Origin: Spirochaetaceae bacterium
Lineage (GTDB): Bacteria; Spirochaetota; Spirochaetia; DSM-27196; SKKC01
Reading direction: 5' to 3'
DNA: 12,371 bases
Assembly: GCA_003554375.1 (NCBI GenBank)
Contig: PWGF01000472.1
Coordinates: 1-12,371, forward strand
Position numbers and translations under genes: made by a program. The notes under the pieces are model-generated. The model worked only from the letters and a program-made list of their open reading frames with translations, searched no databases and had not been told where the DNA came from. Of the stretch, positions 1 to 6,495 are shown piece by piece; the stretch's first letter is position 1, and every line of letters begins with the position of its first letter.

Positions 1-178
1 CCCAATCCATCGGGCCGACATCCCGAAACCCCGGAAAGACAACGGATTCCAGGTCGTCGATAATTGCCACCACCGCGTCTCGCGATGGTAGGTTGGGGCC
101 GTCCAGATGGTTGATTGCACCGATACTCCGGTAGGAGTCGAGTATCCGGTCGACGATGCTCGGCAGAGGCCTAATCAT
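1..178 (-). CDS. cysE: Serine O-acetyltransferase (CysE/EpsC type), N-terminal part, runs off left edge
   Basis: The frame from ATG at 178 is open to the window edge (59 codons). It begins MIRPLPSIVDRILDSY and contains INHLDGPNLPSRD followed by a helix ending FPGF. This N-terminal helical module is typical of the long, EpsC-like serine acetyltransferases, which transfer acetyl from acetyl-CoA to L-serine to give O-acetylserine, the cysteine precursor, in the cytoplasm. The catalytic left-handed beta-helix (hexapeptide repeats) would lie outside the window, so activity cannot be judged. No clear Shine-Dalgarno precedes the ATG; a TATCTT box sits exactly 7 nt upstream, suggesting a leaderless transcript. 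The gene is divergent from the Nudix gene. A tRNA-Cys gene lies about 1.4 kb away, but no functional coupling is shown. Identification comes from remembered family motifs; the start fits family N-termini well. Confidence 0.8.
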   Translation of the reverse strand, partial: MIRPLPSIVDRILDSYRSIGAINHLDGPNLPSRDAVVAIIDDLESVVFPGFRDVGPMDW

Positions 179-185
179 GAGCGAT

Positions 186-216
186 AAGATACTCTCTTGG
201 GGTGCGGGTAGGTCAA
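186..216 (-). promoter_or_regulatory. Putative promoter of the serine acetyltransferase gene
   Basis: On the minus strand TTGACC (211-216) and TATCTT (186-191) are separated by 19 bp. The spacer is long, so the -35 assignment is uncertain. The -10 box ends 7 nt before the ATG at 178, placing the predicted transcription start at or next to the start codon. Confidence 0.4.
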
Positions 217-242
217 GACGGAGTGCGCGACATACGAAGGCA

Positions 243-281
243 CCGCCGTCGGGCCGTACTGATCCAACTGCATTTGTCCCG
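243..281 (-). repeat. Single-end remnant of the ISAs1-type MITE
   Basis: About 39 bp match one end of the complete 164-bp elements: the reverse strand reads CGGGACAAATGCAGTTGG followed by ATCAGTACGG and CGACGGCGG, with a few substitutions relative to CAGGGCAAACGCAGTTGG. The rest of the element is absent. It lies between the divergent serine acetyltransferase and Nudix genes, upstream of both putative promoters. Confidence 0.75.
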
Positions 282-300
282 GCTTGGACGGCGTTTGTCC

Positions 301-329
301 GTGACACCGCCCGCGCTTCCAGGTACACT
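301..329 (+). promoter_or_regulatory. Putative promoter of the Nudix gene
   Basis: GTGACA (301-306) and TACACT (324-329) are separated by 17 bp. The -10 box ends 7 nt before the ATG at 337, so the predicted transcript would start at or within a base or two of the start codon. No convincing Shine-Dalgarno lies before that ATG. Confidence 0.5.
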
Positions 330-336
330 CGCGCGT

Positions 337-1026
337 ATGGAAGATGAGCGTCACACCCATCTGCATTGGCACGAGACGAGCCGGCGCATTCTGACAAGCA
401 CGCCCGTTTTTGATCTGGTGGAAGTTGAACGTCAAAGCGCGGATGGCCGGAGCGGTCGGTATGCGTTGGTAGACTCGCCCGATTGGATCCATGTGATTTG
501 CGAGGTCGCGAACGAGGAAGGGGAGTCGTGTTTTCTTATGGTCCGTCAGTTTCGACACGGTACTGCCGACCTTGCACTCGAGTTCCCGGGGGGCATTGTC
601 GATAGAGGGGAGTCGCCGGAGGAAGCTGCATGGCGGGAGCTTCGGGAAGAGACCGGCTATCGTCCGGACCGGATGCGACGAATTGGGTGGACCAACCCGA
701 ATCCCGCTATCATGATGAACAGTGTGCACACCTTCCTGGCAGAGCATCCGCGAAAGGTGGACTCTCAAGCCCTCGATCCAAACGAGATTTTGGACGTGGA
801 GATGGTGCCTATTCGCACCGTGCTGGCGCGCCGGCATCCGCATGTTCACATCCATGCAGTCATGATCGTAGGGTTGTATTGGTATCTGCTGGAGCGTGGT
901 TATGTGCGCGAGGAGGGCATGCGCGCGCCGGGGACGGTACGCTCGGACAGTCCGGAGGATCACGGCAAGGTGCTGCGTGACTGGAGCAAAACAAAGAAAG
1001 GAGACGAAAGGGACAAGCATGGTTGA
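337..1026 (+). CDS. Nudix hydrolase, ADP-ribose pyrophosphatase-like
   Basis: A 229-residue cytosolic protein with a complete Nudix box at residues 86-108: GGIVDRGE, seven residues, then RELREETGY, matching Gx5Ex7REUxEExGU. The glutamates of REEXG bind the catalytic Mg2+. The preceding EFPGG and following NPNPAIMMNS segment resemble ADP-ribose/NDP-sugar pyrophosphatases (NudF-like), which split nucleoside diphosphate derivatives into NMP plus phosphosugar. The exact substrate is not determinable here. The frame is open upstream to 202, but that extension reads through a MITE remnant and a promoter-like sequence. I therefore start at ATG 337, where MEDERHTHLHWHE begins. The stop overlaps the start of the next gene by 8 bp, suggesting translational coupling. 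The transcript may be leaderless. Confidence 0.88.
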   Translation: MEDERHTHLHWHETSRRILTSTPVFDLVEVERQSADGRSGRYALVDSPDWIHVICEVANEEGESCFLMVRQFRHGTADLALEFPGGIVDRGESPEEAAWRELREETGYRPDRMRRIGWTNPNPAIMMNSVHTFLAEHPRKVDSQALDPNEILDVEMVPIRTVLARRHPHVHIHAVMIVGLYWYLLERGYVREEGMRAPGTVRSDSPEDHGKVLRDWSKTKKGDERDKHG

Positions 1027-1588
1027 CGGGGACGACCTGCTGCGCGTTGGGGCTGCCGCGGTAAGCATTGCCGTGGCTTTGGCGATCGGGGCTTTGCTGG
1101 TGGAAATCGTTCACAATGTGTTCTACGTCGCGCTCGGCATGGTTGCCGCCGCCGGTACCCTGCTGATTTTGCCGATCGGGCTGCTGGTGCCGGCATTCAT
1201 CCTGGCAGTAACGCCAATGTACCGGCGGGCTCAGGATCACCTCCGTCTGGGCGTTTTGTTCTGTTGCGTGACAGGAATACAGTTGCTTGTTCTTGCTGGG
1301 AGCCTGCGCGGACGAGTCCTACTGCTTCGAACTCTCACCGGGGCGGAGCGGGAGCAGATTTTGCTCCTGCTTGTCGATCAGGGCGAGCTGACCGCCTCGA
1401 TCGCGGCCGTAGTGGGAGTTCTGTTTCTGGCGATGCCGCTGGGATATCGGATGTGGAGAAGCAGAAGGGGGCCTCGTTCAGAGCAGCCGCGAAAAAGACC
1501 GAGCACCTCCGGACGGAAAAGCAGACATGGAGCTCCTTCGAGCAAAGTGAGGGGAGAAGGCGCCGACCGGATTCGAACCGGTGAATAG
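1019..1588 (+). CDS. Small integral membrane protein, four predicted helices, function unknown
   Basis: A 189-residue protein starting at ATG 1019 (MVDGDDLLRVG), preceded by AAAGGG 6-8 nt upstream and a stronger AAGGAG further up. I see four hydrophobic stretches: residues about 8-33, 38-68, 80-101 and 122-145, with short loops. The last 40 residues are a basic, low-hydrophobicity tail rich in Arg, Ser and Lys. I do not recognise the family. It overlaps the Nudix gene by 8 bp and is probably co-transcribed and translationally coupled with it. The 3' end runs 31 bp into the convergent tRNA-Cys gene, so the final ADRIRTGE residues are an antisense translation of the tRNA T-arm region and the stop lies inside the tRNA. 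The native C-terminus could have been altered by a change that removed an earlier stop. Confidence 0.75.
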   Translation: MVDGDDLLRVGAAAVSIAVALAIGALLVEIVHNVFYVALGMVAAAGTLLILPIGLLVPAFILAVTPMYRRAQDHLRLGVLFCCVTGIQLLVLAGSLRGRVLLLRTLTGAEREQILLLLVDQGELTASIAAVVGVLFLAMPLGYRMWRSRRGPRSEQPRKRPSTSGRKSRHGAPSSKVRGEGADRIRTGE

Positions 1589-1630
1589 CGGTTTTGCAGA
1601 CCGCCCCCTTAGCCACTTGGGTACGGCGCC
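1558..1630 (-). tRNA. tRNA-Cys (anticodon GCA)
   Basis: The minus strand folds as a full cloverleaf: acceptor stem GGCGCCG paired with CGGCGCC, anticodon arm GCGGT-CTGCAAA-ACCGC with anticodon GCA, and T-arm ACCGG-TTCGAAT-CCGGT. The discriminator is U, as expected for bacterial tRNA-Cys. CCA is not encoded, since TCT follows the discriminator. Upstream on the minus strand there is a TATAGA box 15 nt before the tRNA, but no well-spaced -35. The 3' half overlaps the end of the plus-strand membrane protein gene. Confidence 0.97.
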
Positions 1631-1708
1631 GGTTCCTGCTGCCGTTCTATAGCACCATAAGAGTAGCCAATATCGCCGGGGCTTGGCAAGAGGTCGCGCT
1701 CCGTTCAG

Positions 1709-1872
1709 CAGGGCAAACGCAGTTGGATCAGTACGGTTCGACGGCGGCGGCCGAAAGCCGCTGAAGCGAGTACTCAGCCGGCTCACCACACCACCAGGGT
1801 CCCCGGCAAGCGCCCACGACCGTCCGCTCGCCGCCGCGCTTCCAGGCGGGTTGTCCAACTGCGTTTGCCCTG
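1709..1872 (+). mobile_element. Intact 164-bp MITE, ISAs1-type ends, copy 1
   Basis: The element has perfect 19-bp terminal inverted repeats, CAGGGCAAACGCAGTTGGA at 1709-1727 and its complement at 1854-1872. It is flanked by CTCCGTTCAG (1699-1708) and CTTCGTTCAG (1873-1882), a 10-bp direct repeat with one mismatch, as expected for a target-site duplication. Its reverse complement aligns end to end without gaps to the copy at 6277-6440, with 13 differences by my count. It carries no plausible gene. An internal palindrome GAGTACTC (1768-1775) is conserved in all three long copies. CAGGG ends and 8-10-bp duplications are known hallmarks of the ISAs1 family, so mobilisation by such a transposase elsewhere in the genome is inferred. 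Confidence 0.88.
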
Positions 1873-1895
1873 CTTCGTTCAGCCGCCTTCGGCAC

Positions 1896-1939
1896 GCCGC
1901 CGGGGACCGGCCCGTTCTCGGAAGCCGGTCTCCAGCGGC
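1896..1939 (-). terminator. Stem-loop downstream of ndk, terminator-like without U-tract
   Basis: GCCGC (1896-1900) can pair with GCGGC (1935-1939) and GACCGGC (1905-1911) with GCCGGTC (1924-1930), around a 12-nt loop, giving a nearly continuous 16-bp stem. It begins 23 nt beyond the ndk stop in the direction of transcription. No run of T follows on the minus strand, so termination efficiency is uncertain. Confidence 0.4.
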
Positions 1940-1962
1940 AACAGTTCTGACTCGGGTGCGGA

Positions 1963-2409
1963 TTAGTAGACCCAATCCTCATCGCCTGCACGGTACTCGA
2001 CGATCTCGTCAGGGCTGAAGAAGAGCTCGATTTCTCGTTCAGCGGTCGCTGGGGCGTCCGAAGCATGGATGACATTCTTGGTGGTAACTCCGGCGAAGTC
2101 ACCGCGAATGCTTCCCGGTTGCGCCTCGTGAACCTTGGTGGGGCCACACAGACGGCGGATGGACGCGATCGCGTCCTCTCCCTGAACAATCATTGCGACA
2201 ACCGGCCCGGAAGTTATGTATGAGATCAGATCCGAGAAGAAGGGCTTCTCCTTGTGCTCCGCATAGTGCGTCTCAGCCAGTTCGCGCGGGATGGCCATCA
2301 GCTTCATCGCAACGATGGTCAACCCTTTTTTTTCCAGCCGATTGATAATCTCGCCTACCAGGCGGCGCTGGAGCACGCCCGGCTTCAGCATAACGAAGCT
2401 TCGTTCCAT
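1963..2409 (-). CDS. ndk: Nucleoside diphosphate kinase
   Basis: A 148-residue cytosolic enzyme that transfers the gamma-phosphate between NTPs and NDPs through a phosphohistidine. It starts MERSFVMLKPGVLQRR, with the conserved Lys9 of the nucleotide-binding loop. The active-site histidine is His115 in NVIHASD (NVIHGSD in most homologues). GPTKVHEAQPGSIRGDF is the conserved Arg/Thr-containing nucleotide-binding stretch, and the tail ends EDWVY. The open frame extends upstream to 2583, but the ATG at 2409 is preceded by AAGAAAGGAG at good spacing and matches the family N-terminus. Length is normal. It follows the cyclic-nucleotide-binding gene by 82 bp on the same strand, so both probably share the promoter at 2977-3005. 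Confidence 0.97.
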   Translation of the reverse strand: MERSFVMLKPGVLQRRLVGEIINRLEKKGLTIVAMKLMAIPRELAETHYAEHKEKPFFSDLISYITSGPVVAMIVQGEDAIASIRRLCGPTKVHEAQPGSIRGDFAGVTTKNVIHASDAPATAEREIELFFSPDEIVEYRAGDEDWVY

Positions 2410-2491
2410 AGATAGGGTAACTCCTTTCTTTTGTTGCTTACAGCATCTATTGTGCTTTGGCTTGTACTGAGCCGCAGTGGCTCCGCAACGG

Positions 2492-2944
2492 CTACTGGTC
2501 TCCTTGCTGCGCTCGCAGATGTAGCAGCGCATCGTTCGTCTCACGGAAGCGTCGAACCACAATTGGGAGTATGTGGAGCGCAACCTGCGGATGTGCTTCT
2601 AGAAAGCTGTTGAACGCCCAGGAAGGAAGAACAAGCGCCTCCGTATCGTCTACCGCTACAACGCTTGCGCTCCGAGGAGCCCCGTCTATGACCGACATCT
2701 CACCCACTACTTCGCCGGGGCCATGCTCTGCGACCGTGAACTCCGAGCCGTCTTCGTTTGTCTTCCTGACGTGTACCCGACCGCGGGTAAGGACGAAAAG
2801 CCCTATTCCGGGGTTTCCCTGACGGACAATTGTCTCCCCAGCGGCAAACGAGCGTTCCTTGCACGACTTGGCCAGTGTCTTGAGATGGCTCACGGACAGA
2901 TCGGCAAAGAGCGAGACGTTCCGTAAGAGCTCGTGTTTCTCCAT
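2492..2944 (-). CDS. Stand-alone cyclic nucleotide-binding domain protein
   Basis: A 150-residue protein made almost entirely of one CRP-type cyclic nucleotide-binding domain (residues about 10-125). The phosphate-binding cassette is visible as GEMSVIDGAPRSASVVA at 81-97, with the ribose-contacting Glu82 and phosphate-contacting Arg91-Ser92 typical of cAMP/cGMP binders. No helix-turn-helix, kinase or channel domain follows, so it is not a transcription factor by itself and probably works as a cyclic-nucleotide-dependent partner protein. The start is ATG 2944, preceded by GGGAGG. A consensus -35 promoter lies 33 bp upstream. Its neighbours are ndk downstream and a large nucleotidyl cyclase upstream on the same strand, which makes it a candidate receptor for that cyclase's product (inference from position). 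Confidence 0.9.
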   Translation of the reverse strand: MEKHELLRNVSLFADLSVSHLKTLAKSCKERSFAAGETIVRQGNPGIGLFVLTRGRVHVRKTNEDGSEFTVAEHGPGEVVGEMSVIDGAPRSASVVAVDDTEALVLPSWAFNSFLEAHPQVALHILPIVVRRFRETNDALLHLRAQQGDQ

Positions 2945-2976
2945 ATGGGGGCCTCCCTACTCCAAAGGCTCTTAGG

Positions 2977-3005
2977 CTTGTACACGCTCAACTCGTAGCT
3001 GTCAA
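2977..3005 (-). promoter_or_regulatory. Sigma70-type promoter for the CNB protein-ndk unit
   Basis: A perfect TTGACA (3000-3005) and TACAAG (2977-2982) are separated by 17 bp on the minus strand. The predicted transcript would begin near 2970 and carry a leader of about 26 nt with GGGAGG before the ATG at 2944. Confidence 0.6.
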
Positions 3006-3012
3006 GGAAGGA

Positions 3013-3057
3013 CACTCGCCGCCGGGCTTCCGGATGCAGTATCCAACTGCGCCCGCC
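3013..3057 (+). repeat. Decayed single-end remnant of the MITE
   Basis: This stretch resembles the right end of the full element. CTCGCCGCCGGGCTTCC and TATCCAACTGCGCCCGCCC align with CTCGCCGCCGCGCTTCC and TGTCCAACTGCGTTTGCCC. The terminal repeat is mutated and the remainder of the element is missing. It lies between the cyclase stop and the CNB promoter. Confidence 0.65.
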
Positions 3058-3087
3058 CCGCCCGGCTGGGTGCCCACGGCCCCCGGC

Positions 3088-6000
3088 TCACGGCGTCACA
3101 AGTTCTCGGTACGCCCTGCCAAAGGAGCGGAGCGAGAGAAGTGCCTCGCGCTGCTCTTGGTCGCGCATCTCCGTCAGCTCGCGGCGAAGCAGATCCGCGC
3201 AAACCTCACGGTGCCCCTCGGCATCCGGTTTCGGTCCACGCCGGGCCGCTAGATAGTGATAGATGATTCGATCCTGGACGGAGAGACGCACACCGACGTC
3301 AAGGTAGAAGGCTGCGTCACCCAGGAAATAGTGTCCTGCCGCGTGCTCGTCGGCCGCGAAGCTGATCTCTGCCAGAAGAACCAGGCACGCAAAGGTAGGG
3401 TAGTACGCGGACCGGCGTAGGCCGAGGGTCACCGCCTGCAGCGCGTGACGCCGCGCGTTCTCGGGGTTGCCGATGATGGCGGTGGCCTTGGCCAGTGTAC
3501 GGAGGGAGTCTATCAGGTCGAAGTCATTCTTGACCTGGAGACTGGTGAATTCGGCATGTTGAAGGTGTTTTTCCGCCCGTTCCCGGTTCCCGGCATACCA
3601 TTCACTCACCGCCCGCATCGCGTCCACTTCCGAAAACCGGTAGCGGTACTGCGACACCGTGTCCCGCGATGTGTCCGTTTGCTCGACGGTGAGCCGCCCT
3701 GCCGTTTCCAGAAGCCGAGGGAAGTCACAGAGGTGCCAGTAGATTGCCGTTCGCATATAGTCATGGGCCTGGCGCTCCATCTCGTCCAGGCTCTCGGGCG
3801 CATGGGCTTCGAGCGCCCTGAGGCCTTCCCGGTAACGCCCGAAGAGTGTGTGGAACTCCGCCCACGCGGTTGCTATCTGCGGCTTGCCCCGGCCATCCAC
3901 CGGCTCCATGGCTTCCAGGTCTCGCCGCGACGCTTCTTCGTCGTCGGAAAGGGCGTGGGCGATACTCATGAGCTTCAGGGTGTTCAGCCGGGAGAGCCGC
4001 CAGCGGAGCGTGTCCTCCGCGTCCGCCGAACCGTGCTTTGCCTTGTCGGTCGTAAGCTGATCGTAATAGGCTGCTGCCTTTCTCCCGCAGAGAACAGCCT
4101 TCCGGAACCCGTAGCTCTGTACGTTGTGCGCGGTCATCAGGTGCGTGGCGGCCGCAGCGTGCTCGACGCTGCGCAAACGGACCCCATCTTTGATGAGCTC
4201 CGTGAGCACCAACTCGCTGTCGGCTAGATAGCCGTTGTTGAACAGGAGCCCCGACTTAAGGAATTGGTAGGTGAGGCGCTTTCGGTTTTCTTCCGGCTCA
4301 AGGTTGTCCAACAGAGTGTCGTAGTACTCGAGAAACTCGAGGTCTACGGTTCGGTTGGTAGCCTCTATAAGCGTCTGATGAGCTTGCTCGTACTCACCCG
4401 CCTTTACCAGGTGATAGAGAAGTCGCAACGTATGCGGTCGCTTCTGCTGCCTCATCCGATCCGCAATGATCCGGTGGAGCACGGCTTTGTTGTAGTTGAG
4501 AAGCGAATCGTAGAGCGCCCGCTTGAACACGTCATGCCGGAAATGGTAATTCCCGGCAGATTCCACGATAAGCCCGTCACGCACGAAAAACGAGAGAGCT
4601 GACTGGACCAGACGGGCATCGGACTGCGTTCGTTGCTGTACGTATTCCGCGTCTTCTGCCGTGAACGACTGCCGGAAGACTGCCAGCTTACCGAGAAGGT
4701 CTTTGAGCTCAGGGCTATAGTTCTCGATCGAGGTCAGAAAGATACTCTGAATGGTGGTGGGAAGCGTGTCGAGATCCCGGTGATCGCGGGCAAAACGCGC
4801 GTATTCCTGGATGAAAAGAGGTACACCATCCGCGTTGGCCAGAATCTCTCGAACCGTGCGCTCATCTCGGTCGTCGGGCCAGAACTCCCCGATGAGCTCT
4901 CGGCTTGCTTCCTCGTCCAACGGCTCAAGTTGAAGCGATTGCAGCTCCGCGAACAAGGTATCCTTGAACTCGGCGTCTTCCCGATAGGTCAGCACGAAGA
5001 ACGGCTTAGCCGGAGCGTTCTTGAGGTAGAATTCGAAGAAGCTTCGGCTCGAGGCATCGCAATCGACAAAGATATCGATCACTACAACCGGCGCGTACGG
5101 GCTTTCCGCGTGACGCGCGACGAGCGTCTTCAGTACGACGTACAGCACCACGAAGGCTTGGTTTTCGAGCGACTGCCCTCCCGTCAACAGTAAGGTGAAA
5201 TCACGAGCGATCTGTTCGTCCAGATCGAGCTGTTTGACTATCTCCTCGCGGATCCGTTCCGTCGGCATCTCCGCATCCATTCCGAGGGCGCTCAGGATGA
5301 GGTCGATTACCACTCCGAACGGAAGTGCTCGATACCAGTGTGCGCGAGCAGTGAGAATCGTCGCGTTGAAGCCGGGGAACTCCCGTATGCGGTCGAGAAA
5401 ACGGGCTGCCAGGCGTGTCTTGCCGATCCCCGGTGGGCCTATGATCCGGAAGCCTCCAACCGCGTCCAGGTCGTGCTTGAGATACGCTTTGACCAGTCGA
5501 TCCAGCTCTTCGCGCCGATCCACGAATGGCCCGATGTCCAGCAGTGGGTTCGGATTCCGGTGCTGAACCATAAAGGCCCTAATCCGCCCTCGCTTACCCT
5601 TGAGGTGGAGCTCCTGCGGTGGCCCGAATACGAAGTCAGCTTCGCATTGGCTGCGGGTATCGTCTGAGACCAGGACGCGCCCCGGCGGTGCAGCTTCCTG
5701 GAGCCGGCTCGCGACACTCATGGCGTGCCCGGTCACGACGTCGTGCTCTCCGCGCTTGCCGGTCGTAATGAGCCCGGTGTGTATTCCGGTTCGGAATCTG
5801 AGTGAAATACCACGATCGGCGTAGTCGGTGTTGAGCGAATCGAGCGCATCGCTGAAGGAAAGGGCGGCATTTACCGCGCGAAGCGGATCATCCTCGTGTA
5901 GCCGCGGCACCCCGAAAACGGCGACTAAGGCGTCGCCGATGTACTTCTCTACGGTTCCGCCGTGCCGACGCACAATTGACTCGAATGTCCCGAAGATTTC

Positions 6001-6153
6001 GTCCATGAGGGCGTCCATCTGTTCGGGATCGAGCCGCTCGCTGAGCGCCGTGAAGTCCTCCATGTCGGAGAACACTACGGTGACATTGCGCCGCTCACCT
6101 GTTCGTAGATTTGCCCGTTCGCTCAATGGCTTGCCCCCACCGCTCGCGCTCAC
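3088..6153 (-). CDS. Class III adenylate/guanylate cyclase fused to an STAND/AAA-type ATPase and helical-repeat region
   Basis: About 1021 residues from GTG 6153. The cyclase domain (about 20-200) has metal-binding Asp30 in FSDMEDFTALSE, Lys70-Tyr-Ile-Gly-Asp74 (purine-specifying Lys and second metal Asp) and Arg150. The usual transition-state Asn is Ser146 (GHAMSVASRL against GDAVNLAARL) and the usual Asp/Thr base-specifying position is Val. An ATPase module follows, with P-loop GPPGIGKT at 239-246 and a Walker B-like VVVID at 356-360 continuing IFVDCD instead of the usual second acidic residue. From about residue 500 to the end the sequence is helical and TPR-like. No membrane segment is seen. 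The architecture is known from bacterial regulatory cyclases that may sense ligands through the repeat region. The frame is open to 6426 through a MITE, but the promoter at 6175-6203 implies an internal start; TTG 6126, preceded by GGTGGGGG, is an alternative. Confidence 0.88.
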   Translation of the reverse strand: MSASGGGKPLSERANLRTGERRNVTVVFSDMEDFTALSERLDPEQMDALMDEIFGTFESIVRRHGGTVEKYIGDALVAVFGVPRLHEDDPLRAVNAALSFSDALDSLNTDYADRGISLRFRTGIHTGLITTGKRGEHDVVTGHAMSVASRLQEAAPPGRVLVSDDTRSQCEADFVFGPPQELHLKGKRGRIRAFMVQHRNPNPLLDIGPFVDRREELDRLVKAYLKHDLDAVGGFRIIGPPGIGKTRLAARFLDRIREFPGFNATILTARAHWYRALPFGVVIDLILSALGMDAEMPTERIREEIVKQLDLDEQIARDFTLLLTGGQSLENQAFVVLYVVLKTLVARHAESPYAPVVVIDIFVDCDASSRSFFEFYLKNAPAKPFFVLTYREDAEFKDTLFAELQSLQLEPLDEEASRELIGEFWPDDRDERTVREILANADGVPLFIQEYARFARDHRDLDTLPTTIQSIFLTSIENYSPELKDLLGKLAVFRQSFTAEDAEYVQQRTQSDARLVQSALSFFVRDGLIVESAGNYHFRHDVFKRALYDSLLNYNKAVLHRIIADRMRQQKRPHTLRLLYHLVKAGEYEQAHQTLIEATNRTVDLEFLEYYDTLLDNLEPEENRKRLTYQFLKSGLLFNNGYLADSELVLTELIKDGVRLRSVEHAAAATHLMTAHNVQSYGFRKAVLCGRKAAAYYDQLTTDKAKHGSADAEDTLRWRLSRLNTLKLMSIAHALSDDEEASRRDLEAMEPVDGRGKPQIATAWAEFHTLFGRYREGLRALEAHAPESLDEMERQAHDYMRTAIYWHLCDFPRLLETAGRLTVEQTDTSRDTVSQYRYRFSEVDAMRAVSEWYAGNRERAEKHLQHAEFTSLQVKNDFDLIDSLRTLAKATAIIGNPENARRHALQAVTLGLRRSAYYPTFACLVLLAEISFAADEHAAGHYFLGDAAFYLDVGVRLSVQDRIIYHYLAARRGPKPDAEGHREVCADLLRRELTEMRDQEQREALLSLRSFGRAYRELVTP

Positions 6154-6174
6154 ACCTCTCGCGCCCCTAGTGCG

Positions 6175-6203
6175 AGTGTATGTGATTTCGCCGCGCTTCT
6201 CAA
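6175..6203 (-). promoter_or_regulatory. Putative promoter of the cyclase gene
   Basis: TTGAGA (6198-6203) and TACACT (6175-6180) are separated by 17 bp on the minus strand. Transcription would start near 6168, downstream of the MITE and of all in-frame codons that come from it. This supports a start at GTG 6153 or TTG 6126. Confidence 0.5.
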
Positions 6204-6276
6204 TCTCTCCGGCGGCCTGGTTCGGGCCGTGCCCTCGTTCTGTCCTTGCGCCGGCTCCCGGCGCCGCGGTTCCTGT

Positions 6277-6440
6277 CAGGGCAAACGCAGTTGGACACCT
6301 CGCCTGGAAGCGCGACGGCGAGAGGGCGATCGTGGGCGCTTGCCGGAGCCCCCGGTGGTGTGGTGAGACGGGTGAGTACTCGCTCCAGCGACTTTCGGCC
6401 GCCGCCGTCGAACCGTACTGATCCAACTGCGTTTGCCCTG
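6277..6440 (-). mobile_element. Intact 164-bp MITE, ISAs1-type ends, copy 2
   Basis: Terminal 19-bp inverted repeats CAGGGCAAACGCAGTTGGA are perfect at 6277-6295 and 6422-6440. The flanks are CGGTTCCTGT (6267-6276) and CGGTTCCCGT (6441-6450), a 10-bp direct repeat with one mismatch immediately abutting both ends. The element is the same length as copy 1 and in opposite orientation. It occupies about half of the 342-bp gap between the divergent cyclase and M20 genes and creates spurious upstream in-frame starts for both. The rest of the gap holds the two promoters. Confidence 0.9.
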
Positions 6441-6459
6441 CGGTTCCCGTAACGCCGCG

Positions 6460-6488
6460 TTGCCCGGTACAACGCCACGTGGTAGAGT
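6460..6488 (+). promoter_or_regulatory. Putative promoter of the M20 peptidase gene
   Basis: TTGCCC (6460-6465) and TAGAGT (6483-6488) are separated by 17 bp. The -10 box ends 7 nt before the GTG at 6496, the same geometry as at the serine acetyltransferase and Nudix genes, which suggests a leaderless transcript. Confidence 0.4.
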
Positions 6489-6495
6489 AGTATGC

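Noticed and set aside
202..336. Upstream start of the Nudix frame at 202
   Set aside because: The extension crosses a MITE remnant and a promoter-like sequence; Arg-rich, non-conserved residues. ATG 337 fits the family better.
175..1068. 297-codon minus-strand frame opposite the Nudix gene
   Set aside because: It is a shadow of the Nudix gene in GC-rich DNA, with no domain and no ribosome binding site.
3445..5193. Long plus-strand frames opposite the cyclase gene
   Set aside because: They are antisense to a gene with clear domains; their translations show no motif and mirror the codon bias of the minus strand.
6154..6426. N-terminal extension of the cyclase frame to 6426
   Set aside because: The extra 91 codons are translated from MITE copy 2 and the promoter region; the sequence is low-complexity and unlike a cyclase N-terminus.
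6433..6495. M20 frame starting at ATG 6433
   Set aside because: That ATG lies in the MITE terminal repeat and upstream of the likely promoter; the residues after it do not resemble the family N-terminus.
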